A stretch of DNA of 17,170 nucleotides from Propionibacteriaceae bacterium (GTDB taxonomy: Bacteria > Actinomycetota > Actinomycetes > Propionibacteriales > Propionibacteriaceae). The stretch covers positions 1,957 to 19,126 of the forward strand of contig PMLO01000072.1 of NCBI GenBank assembly GCA_003158895.1. Reading direction: 5' to 3'. The position numbers were made by a program, and so were the translations under genes. The notes under the pieces were generated by a model. It was not told the DNA's origin and did not search any database. It saw only the letters and a list, made by a program, of their open reading frames with translations. Each line of letters starts with the position of its first letter. The first letter of the stretch is position 1. Below are positions 8,304 to 14,270 of the stretch, piece by piece.

Positions 8304-9292
8304 CAGGGCCTGTGGAGGTCGGTCTGCTCCTTGAGGTCGTTCTCGACCATCATGCCCACAAGCTGTTCGAAGTCGACTTCCGGCGTCCACCCGAGCTTCT
8401 CATGGGCCTTCGTCGAGTCGCCGACTAGGAGGTCGACCTCCGCCGGGCGCATGAAGCGAGGATCCTGCTTCACGTACTTCTCCCAATCGGTGATTCCGAC
8501 GTGGCCGAAGGCCGCGTCCAGAAGGTCGCGGATGGAGTGGGTGTGGCCCGTGCTGATCACGTAGTCGTCGGCGATCGGCTGCTGAAGCATCAGCCACATC
8601 GCACGGACGTAGTCGCCCGCATAGCCCCAGTCGCGGCTGGCATCCAGGTTGCCGAGCGTCAGCGAGTCCTGCAGGCCGAGCTTGATCTTCGCGACCGCGA
8701 TCGACACCTTGCGGGTCACGAACTCCGTGCCGCGGCGCGGCGACTCGTGGTTGAACAGGATGCCGGAGCTGGCGTGCATCCCGTACGACTCGCGGTAGTT
8801 GATCGTCATGTAGTGGCCGTAGACCTTGGAGACGCCGTACGGGGAGCGCGGCCACAACAGCGTCGTCTCGCGCTGGGGCACCTCTTGCACCTTGCCGAAC
8901 ATCTCTGAGCTCGAGGCCTGGTAGAAGCGGACCTTCTGGATGTCGCTGCCGGCGTAGAGGCGGATGGCCTCGAGGGCGTTGAGCACGCCCAGGCCGGTCA
9001 CCTGGGAGGTGACGTGGGCGTTCTCCCAGCTGTAGGCCACGAACGAGATCGCGCCGAGGTTGTAGAACTCATCGGGGGTCGAGGCGTCGAGGGTGCGCGT
9101 GATGCTGGAGCTGTCCAGCAGGTCACCGAAGTGCACCTTGAGGTCGGGCACGATGCTCTGTACGAGCTCTAGCTTCGGGTTGTTCTGACCACGGATGAAC
9201 CCATGGACCTCGTACCCCTTGGACAGCAGAAGCTCCGCCAGGTAGAGACCGTCCTGTCCCGTGATCCCCGTGATCAGTGCGACCTTAGACAC
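8303..9292 (-). CDS. gmd: GDP-mannose 4,6-dehydratase
   Basis: 329 residues from GTG 9292, chosen because AAGGAG lies 7 bases upstream and the protein then begins directly at the NADP-binding strand (VSKVALITGITGQDG); the open frame further upstream is non-coding in character. The enzyme converts GDP-D-mannose to GDP-4-keto-6-deoxy-D-mannose in the cytosol, the branch-point precursor of D-rhamnose, L-fucose, perosamine and 6-deoxy-talose. Visible residues: TGxxGxxG (8-15), the catalytic pair in SSSEMFG (S128, E130), Y152 and K156 in PYGVSK, and family segments NHESPRRG (181-188), FVTRK (191-195), LGNLDASRDWGYAGDYV (213-229) and MRPAEVD (281-287). Length fits the shorter Pseudomonas-type enzymes. 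It is the first gene of the minus-strand glycan group and overlaps the second paralogue by one base. Confidence 0.92.
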   Translation of the reverse strand: MSKVALITGITGQDGLYLAELLLSKGYEVHGFIRGQNNPKLELVQSIVPDLKVHFGDLLDSSSITRTLDASTPDEFYNLGAISFVAYSWENAHVTSQVTGLGVLNALEAIRLYAGSDIQKVRFYQASSSEMFGKVQEVPQRETTLLWPRSPYGVSKVYGHYMTINYRESYGMHASSGILFNHESPRRGTEFVTRKVSIAVAKIKLGLQDSLTLGNLDASRDWGYAGDYVRAMWLMLQQPIADDYVISTGHTHSIRDLLDAAFGHVGITDWEKYVKQDPRFMRPAEVDLLVGDSTKAHEKLGWTPEVDFEQLVGMMVENDLKEQTDLHRP

Positions 9293-9330
9293 TCTGAACT
9301 CCTTCTCATGACGCCTCGTGCAGCGACTTA

Positions 9331-9336
9331 ACCCTA
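9331..9336 (-). promoter_or_regulatory. Possible -10 element for the gmd gene group
   Basis: On the minus strand this reads TAGGGT, a TAnnnT-type -10 box, about 38 bases before the gmd start codon, which would give a short leader with the AAGGAG ribosome site. The best upstream -35-like hexamer (TTCAGG) is 20 bases away, so support is weak. It lies in the 197-bp divergent gap with the two-domain glycosyltransferase. Confidence 0.22.
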
Positions 9337-9489
9337 GCGTGCTCAATCCTCGAGCCCCTGAACGGCGCGCAGCCCGTACGCACCGGTGGACGGTGCCATG
9401 TGCTGAGGCAGGAAGTTGACCTGTCGTGCCTCGGAACCGGCGCCGACCGTAGAGTGTGACCCGTTGTGCGCACCGAGCGGAGGAGAATG

Positions 9490-11820
9490 ATGTCGGGTCC
9501 ACGCCGCGCGTGCACGATCGCCCCGCGGAACGCGCTGGCCCGAACGCGGGTGATGGTCGCTTCTCTCGAGAGGGCCCAGCCAGGTGTCGAGGTCTGGACG
9601 CTCATCACAGACGGGTCCGAATCTGATCGTTCCCTGTCCGGACTAGGGAAGATCCAGCTTCCCGGCGACCTGCTGCCTGACCGCGAGTGGGCTGATCTGG
9701 CCGCGATCTACGACGCGGACGAGTTCGCGGGCGCGCTCAAGCCGTACCTTCTGGCCCGGTTGGTGAGAGAGGACGGCACTGCGGTCTACCTGAGCCCTGA
9801 CACGGTGGTGTACGAGGACGTGGCGGAGGTGTTCGAGGCGGCCGAACGATCAGGCGTGGCGCTGACGCCGCAAGTCCTTGACCCGATGCCGCGTGACGGG
9901 CGCTTCCCCGACGAGCTCACGATCCGTACAGCCGGTGTCTTCAACCTCGGCCTCGTCGGCGTGAGCTCGTCCGCCGGGGAATTCCTCGACTGGTGGTGCG
10001 AGCGCGTACGCCGTGATGCGGTCGTCGACGCGAGCGAGGAGCTGTACGCGGACCAGCGCTGGGCCGACTGGATCCCCGGGCTGTTCTCGTGCGAGGTGCT
10101 GCGCGACCGTGGCCTCAACATCGGCTGGTGGAACCTCCACGAGCGAGTTCTCAGCCGCGGCCCAGATGGCGGCCTGCTTGCTGGCGACACGCCTCTGAGG
10201 ACACTCCGGCTCGAGGGGTGGGACCCGGCGACCCCGTGGCGCCTGACAACCCATGACAAGGCTCGTCCGCGTGTGCTGCTCAGCGAGGAACCCGTACTGG
10301 CGACACTCTGCGCCGACTACTCCGCAGACCTCGCGGCCGCCGATCCGGGCACTGCCGAGCCGTACGGCTTCGACCACTACCCCGATGGCGGCGAGTACAG
10401 CCCGATCGTGCGCCGGATGTACCGCAAGGCGCTCATCGCCGCCGAGACCAAGGGCACGCTGCTTCCCCCGAACCCGTACCTGGACACCCCAGAGTTCCGG
10501 GAGTGGGCCTTCGGATACACGCCGGGCATCCTCTACAACCGGCTCGACCTCGCCATCTGGGACGTGAGACCCGACCTCAAGGTCCTCATGTCCGACCCGG
10601 AGGGCCTCTCTGCTCGTGCCTTCTCCGATTGGCTCGCCGTCGACGAGTTCTCGCGGCACGAGCGAGTGCGGGCGGGGGTCCCCTCCACGCAGGTTCCGAA
10701 GCGATCGAAGGTGAGACCCACGCGTCGCGGCTGGTCGGTCCTCGCGTATGCGAAGGCCGAGTTCGGCGTCGGAGAGGCCGGCCGGAGGATGGCCGCCGCC
10801 GTCGCGCACATCGGGTGCCCGTACGAGGTCGTACCCGTCGTCAAGACCGAGTCCCGCCAGCAGATGCCCGTCGACGTCGCCCTGTCGCCCAGCATCCACT
10901 ACGCCAACACGTTGACGTGCGTGAACGCGGACTACATGCAGGCGGCATGGGAGTACGCCGGCATGAGGCGCGGAGGCCATCGGGTCGGACTGTGGTTCTG
11001 GGAGGTCGACGTCTTCCCCGCCAAGTGGGCCCCCATCATGAAGACGGTCGACGAGGTCTGGGTGACGAGCGACCACACGAAGCGAGCCATCGACGCGCTC
11101 GGGTCCCGGACCCGGGTCCGTGTCGTGCCGTTGCCGGTCATCCCGCCGAGCGCACCGACCAGCTTCACGCGTTCCATGCTCGGCATGCCGGAGGACAAGA
11201 CGATCTTCCTGTGCAGCTACGACTTCTTCTCTGTGGTGCGCCGCAAGAACCCGCTCGACACGATCGAGGCGTACAGACGCGCGTTCGGGCCCGACGACGG
11301 CGCCGTACTGATCCTCAAGTCGATCAACGGCCACCTTCGCGTGCCCGAGCTGGAGGAGGTCCGCTACCACGCGGCAGACAGGCCGGACATCATCGTCATG
11401 GACGGCTACCTCGACGCGGTCCAGGTACAGGGGATGATCGAGCTCAGCGACTGCATCGTCTCGCTGCACCGCGCGGAGGGGTACGGGCTCAACCTGATCG
11501 ACGCCATGGTCGTCGGCACGCCGGTCGTCGCGACCGGCTACTCCGGCAACCTCGCGTTCATGGACTCCAAGAACTCCTTCCTCGTCCCGTACGACCTCGT
11601 CGAGATCGGAACCGGCAACGACCCGTACGAGCCGCACGCGCACTGGGCGCAGCCGCGGATCGACGACGCAGCAGCACTGCTGCGGGCTGTCCACGATGAC
11701 CCCGCCGGCGCGGTGCGACGTGGAGAGGCCGGCAGGTCGAGCGTCCTGTCACGGTTCAGCGTCGAGAAGGTGGCGGCTGAGCTGCGGCCGGTGCTGATGA
11801 AGGCGATCACGAGGTGGTGA
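9490..11820 (+). CDS. Two-domain glycosyltransferase: GT-A-like N-terminus fused to GT4 C-terminus
   Basis: 776 residues from ATG 9490, preferred over ATG 9487 and GTG 9466 because GGAGGAGA then sits at normal spacing. The N-terminal part (about 1-290) looks like a GT-A nucleotide-sugar transferase: TIAPRNALARTRVMVASLE near the start, and YLSPDTVVYED (100-110), where the P-D-T segment occupies the place of the metal-binding DxD. FNLGLVGVS (151-159) and a conserved DQRWADW segment (188-194) follow. A middle part of about 120 residues with no recognised motif leads to a GT4 domain (about 415-770) that opens GWSVLAYAKAEFGVGEAGR. It has FWEVDVFP (503-510), EVWVTSDHTKRAI and the donor motif EGYGLNLID (663-671), an E-x7-D variant of E-x7-E. 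The protein probably adds two different sugars or primes and extends the chain. It is divergent from gmd and overlapped by the lipoprotein gene. Confidence 0.85.
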   Translation: MSGPRRACTIAPRNALARTRVMVASLERAQPGVEVWTLITDGSESDRSLSGLGKIQLPGDLLPDREWADLAAIYDADEFAGALKPYLLARLVREDGTAVYLSPDTVVYEDVAEVFEAAERSGVALTPQVLDPMPRDGRFPDELTIRTAGVFNLGLVGVSSSAGEFLDWWCERVRRDAVVDASEELYADQRWADWIPGLFSCEVLRDRGLNIGWWNLHERVLSRGPDGGLLAGDTPLRTLRLEGWDPATPWRLTTHDKARPRVLLSEEPVLATLCADYSADLAAADPGTAEPYGFDHYPDGGEYSPIVRRMYRKALIAAETKGTLLPPNPYLDTPEFREWAFGYTPGILYNRLDLAIWDVRPDLKVLMSDPEGLSARAFSDWLAVDEFSRHERVRAGVPSTQVPKRSKVRPTRRGWSVLAYAKAEFGVGEAGRRMAAAVAHIGCPYEVVPVVKTESRQQMPVDVALSPSIHYANTLTCVNADYMQAAWEYAGMRRGGHRVGLWFWEVDVFPAKWAPIMKTVDEVWVTSDHTKRAIDALGSRTRVRVVPLPVIPPSAPTSFTRSMLGMPEDKTIFLCSYDFFSVVRRKNPLDTIEAYRRAFGPDDGAVLILKSINGHLRVPELEEVRYHAADRPDIIVMDGYLDAVQVQGMIELSDCIVSLHRAEGYGLNLIDAMVVGTPVVATGYSGNLAFMDSKNSFLVPYDLVEIGTGNDPYEPHAHWAQPRIDDAAALLRAVHDDPAGAVRRGEAGRSSVLSRFSVEKVAAELRPVLMKAITRW

Positions 11821-12236
11821 GCGCCGCTCGACGGGGTGTCATCGGCATCGTCTGCTTCGCCGTGCTGCTCAGCGGCTGCTCGATGGCCGCACCCAACCCG
11901 GTGTCGTCGAGCAGCCCGCCAGCGGTGGGGGCAGCGCCGTCAGGCACCGTGACGATGGCGACGCTGGGCTGGAAGAACGGCCCTGCTGATCGCATCGTCC
12001 TGCCGGTCGGCGCGAGGATCGACGAACGGGTCGACCAGGCCAACGTCATCACCGCGATCGGCGGACCGGCGATGGCCGACGCCGTACTCACGACCCTGAC
12101 CGACACGCTCCCGTCGTACGGCTGGACGATCACGGCGTCCGGCGGAGGGTCGTTGGTGTTCAGCGACGCCCAGTACGACGGCGCTTTCACCTCCGACTCC
12201 TCGCTCTGGGCCCTCACGATCCGCGTGAAGGCCTGA
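11817..12236 (+). CDS. Small lipoprotein, function unknown
   Basis: 139 residues. The start codon GTG 11817 overlaps the upstream glycosyltransferase stop (GTGA); GTG 11814 is one codon earlier and equally possible. The N-terminus has a basic start (ARR), a hydrophobic core and a lipobox LLSGC with the modified cysteine at residue 21, so it should be a lipid-anchored exported protein. A Pro/Ser/Ala-rich linker (about 22-42) is followed by one compact domain of about 95 residues, with GWKNGPADRIVLPVGARIDE, a helix around AMADAVLTTLTDTLPSYGW and a C-terminal beta region ending LTIRVKA. I do not recognise the domain. Coupling to a glycan-synthesis gene suggests, but does not show, a cell-envelope role such as handling the exported polymer. 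Confidence 0.75.
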   Translation: MSAARRGVIGIVCFAVLLSGCSMAAPNPVSSSSPPAVGAAPSGTVTMATLGWKNGPADRIVLPVGARIDERVDQANVITAIGGPAMADAVLTTLTDTLPSYGWTITASGGGSLVFSDAQYDGAFTSDSSLWALTIRVKA

Positions 12237-12256
12237 GCCCGTGGGGCACCTCAGGC
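12231..12256. terminator. Bidirectional terminator hairpin between convergent genes
   Basis: Perfect 7-bp arms GCCTGAG (12231-12237) and CTCAGGC (12250-12256) enclose a 12-base segment that itself contains CCC and GGG able to pair, giving a stable GC-rich hairpin. The left arm contains the TGA stop of the lipoprotein gene and the right arm the stop of the convergent hydrolase, only 14 bp apart. There is no clear T-run on either side, as is common in high-GC actinobacterial terminators. Confidence 0.55.
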
Positions 12257-12949
12257 GAGCGTCTCCAACAGCGCTGTGAGCCCCTCGGGGTCGGCGACCA
12301 TCGCGTCGTGGCCGCAGGACAGCGTGGCGACCTCCCAGCCGGGCTGACCGGTCACCCGTGCGACGGTCTCGTCGAGGTGGCCCTCGGGGAACGCCGTACG
12401 GATGAACAGCTTCCTCGGTACGGACTCGAGCCCGCCGGTCACGGTGATCCGGTCGGTGTAGGTCTTGACCGGGTGCGGCGTGCACAACTCGTCCACCCAG
12501 TCCGCGTCGGATCCCGAGCAGCCGAGCGCCGACGCAGGGAAGCCGGGCAGCGCGATCGTGCCCGTCTTCGGCGCCGCGTTGATCGCGTCCCGCAGGCCCT
12601 GAGTCGTGTCGTCGATCATCGCGCTGTCGGTGCCTGGCAGGAACGCGTCCAGGAGACCGATCGCCTTCAGCGAGCCCGCGATCTGCTCGGCGGCGCCGCT
12701 GACGACGTAGCCGGCGTACGAGTGGCCGACCAGCACGGCGTCCGACAGCTCCTCCCAGTGGATGACGTTGACGATGTCGGTGATGTGCGTGTCGAGTCCC
12801 ACGTCGGCGGTGAGCAGGTGCGACCGCTCGCCCAGCCCGGTGAGCGTCGGCGTGAACACCCGATGCCCGCGAGCCGTGAGCCTGTCCGCCACGTATCGCC
12901 AGCACCACCCGCCGTGCCACGCACCATGGACGAGGACGAAATCAGTCAT
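12251..12949 (-). CDS. Alpha/beta hydrolase
   Basis: 232 residues, start ATG 12949 with AAGGAG 7 bases upstream. It is a compact alpha/beta hydrolase of the esterase group related to plant methylesterases and hydroxynitrile lyases. It opens FVLVHGAWHGGWCW (4-17, oxyanion-hole strand-loop), then has PTLTGLGERSHL (34-45), the nucleophile elbow GHSYAG (75-80, Ser77) and the catalytic histidine in CGHDAM (His214). The catalytic acid is not certain from sequence alone. There is no signal peptide, so it should be cytosolic. The substrate cannot be predicted; esters of small metabolites are typical for the group. It lies 50 bp downstream of the dipeptide epimerase on the same strand and could be co-transcribed, though its own good ribosome site does not require coupling. 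Confidence 0.85.
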   Translation of the reverse strand: MTDFVLVHGAWHGGWCWRYVADRLTARGHRVFTPTLTGLGERSHLLTADVGLDTHITDIVNVIHWEELSDAVLVGHSYAGYVVSGAAEQIAGSLKAIGLLDAFLPGTDSAMIDDTTQGLRDAINAAPKTGTIALPGFPASALGCSGSDADWVDELCTPHPVKTYTDRITVTGGLESVPRKLFIRTAFPEGHLDETVARVTGQPGWEVATLSCGHDAMVADPEGLTALLETLA

Positions 12950-12999
12950 GCCGGACTCCTTGTCTCGATGAGCCTCACGCTAGCCCTGTGCGACCTGCC

Positions 13000-14103
13000 T
13001 CACTGCCCGTGTGCGCGACTGCTCCAGGACAGGCTCTCGGGGATGACGCGGCGAGCGGCATGGGTCGATCCCGGCGAGGGATCGAGCACGAACCGGCCCC
13101 CCTGGTACGGCGACCCGCCGTCGGATCCCGGAAGCGACCACCAGGCGGCGTCGAGGTCATGTACGGCGTCGGGGCTGATCGTGGCGGCGAGCGCCGCGGC
13201 AGCCGAGACGCCGAGTTCCGACTCCATCATCGAGCCCACCATCAGGCCTAGCGCCGCCTCGGTCGCCTCGCGCGCGATGGCCAGTCCGGCGTGGATCCCG
13301 CCGCACTTCGCGAGCTTGATGTTGACGATGTCGCCGCTGCCCGCATCGATCGCCCGGCGCAGGTCGTGGATCGTGAACACTGACTCGTCGAGCACGATCG
13401 GCGTACCCCACCGGCGACGCAGCTCGGCATGTCCGGCGAGGTCCCACGCGGGCAACGGCTGCTCGACGAACTCGAGCGTGACCCCGGCGGCCAGCAACGC
13501 CTCGATGCTCGCCGAGGCGGTCTCGAGGTCCCAGGCCTGGTTGGCGTCGATCCGTACGGGGACGCCGGGAGCCGCTCGCGTGATGCGGATCACCCTGTCG
13601 ACGTCGGCCGGGTCGAGGCCGACCTTGACCTTGACCTGCCGGAACTGGGACGCGTCGACGCCCTCACCGAAATCCCCCTGAGCGGCGACCGTGACGTCGG
13701 TCGCGACGGACATCGCCGTACCGCCCAGGAGCTGTACGAGGGGAATCCGAGCTTCCTGTGCCACGAGGTCCAGAACTGCCGACTCGCACGCAGACCGCGC
13801 CCCGCCGTTGCCGACAACCGCGTTCGCGAGTGCGTCTGAGGCGTGCGCGACGGGTTCGGTGTCGGGGTCCCAGCCGAGCAGGACCTCGGCCAGCGGTCCC
13901 TGGACGCACGCCTCGATGCTCGCCAGCGACTCCCCGGTGACGCGCCACACCTGCGGGCCCTCGCCGAAACCGGTCCGCCCGTCGCCGTCGGTCAGCCTCA
14001 CGGCGACGCTCACAACCTCGTTGGTCCGCCGCAGCGCCGTGACGAACGGCGTGTGCAGCTGCCGGACGAGCCGTGCGGTCGCGACTTCTACGATGCGTGC
14101 CAC
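13000..14103 (-). CDS. Dipeptide epimerase (L-Ala-D/L-Glu epimerase type, enolase superfamily)
   Basis: 367 residues from GTG 14103; GTG 14112 and 14121 are in-frame alternatives, and the start is chosen because the protein then begins at the family's first strand (VARIVEVATARLVRQLHTPF). The muconate-lactonising subgroup residues are all visible: K-x-K acid/base lysines K158 and K160 in QVKVKVG, metal ligands D186 (IDANQAW), E214 (FVEQPL) and D239 (LDES), and the opposing lysine K263 in NIKLAKCGG. The 28-25-24 residue spacing from the first metal ligand to that lysine matches Bacillus YkfB. Such enzymes epimerise L-Ala-D-Glu to L-Ala-L-Glu in murein peptide recycling, though related members act on other dipeptides. 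The last about 20 residues form a variable tail. The downstream neighbour is an alpha/beta hydrolase; no murein peptidase or peptide transporter is next to it. Confidence 0.88.
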   Translation of the reverse strand: MARIVEVATARLVRQLHTPFVTALRRTNEVVSVAVRLTDGDGRTGFGEGPQVWRVTGESLASIEACVQGPLAEVLLGWDPDTEPVAHASDALANAVVGNGGARSACESAVLDLVAQEARIPLVQLLGGTAMSVATDVTVAAQGDFGEGVDASQFRQVKVKVGLDPADVDRVIRITRAAPGVPVRIDANQAWDLETASASIEALLAAGVTLEFVEQPLPAWDLAGHAELRRRWGTPIVLDESVFTIHDLRRAIDAGSGDIVNIKLAKCGGIHAGLAIAREATEAALGLMVGSMMESELGVSAAAALAATISPDAVHDLDAAWWSLPGSDGGSPYQGGRFVLDPSPGSTHAARRVIPESLSWSSRAHGQ

Positions 14104-14206
14104 GTGCCCCACTGCTCCCACTCGGGTCCGGATCTCATGCCTTGGAGTGTGTCAGACCTGCCTCTCGAGACTGTCCCCGACATGTTGTGGATCGTGCAGT
14201 CGCTCA

Positions 14207-14220
14207 TGAGGCACGCCTCA
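14207..14220. repeat. Inverted repeat in the epimerase/ATPase divergent gap
   Basis: TGAGGC-AC-GCCTCA has perfect 6-bp arms with a 2-base spacer, a size and symmetry suited to a dimeric repressor. It lies in the 167-bp gap between the divergent epimerase and P-type ATPase genes, about 51 bases upstream of the ATPase start. No regulator can be assigned; it does not obviously match the DtxR/IdeR consensus. Confidence 0.35.
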
Positions 14221-14258
14221 ACTTCCTTTGCGCGTAGACACATCGGCAGCCGGCTTCA

Positions 14259-14269
14259 CAGACTGTCTG
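14259..14269. repeat. Short inverted repeat abutting the ATPase start codon
   Basis: CAGAC-T-GTCTG is a perfect 5-bp inverted repeat ending one base before the GTG start at 14271. No Shine-Dalgarno sequence is visible in this stretch, so the repeat occupies the place where the ribosome site would be. It could be an operator or a small hairpin limiting translation, or chance. Confidence 0.25.
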
Positions 14270-14270
14270 C

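Noticed and set aside
9417..9455. TTGACC and TAGAGT as a promoter for the two-domain glycosyltransferase
   Set aside because: The hexamers are 27 bases apart, far from the usual 16-18, and no better-spaced partner is present.
9850..11694. A 614-codon open frame on the minus strand opposite the two-domain glycosyltransferase
   Set aside because: Composition is Arg/Val/Asp/Gly-biased as expected for the antisense of high-GC coding sequence; no motif or ribosome site, and the plus strand encodes recognisable GT domains.
12308..13681. A 457-codon plus-strand frame across the hydrolase and epimerase genes
   Set aside because: It spans the antisense of two recognisable genes and the gap between them, with no motif of its own.
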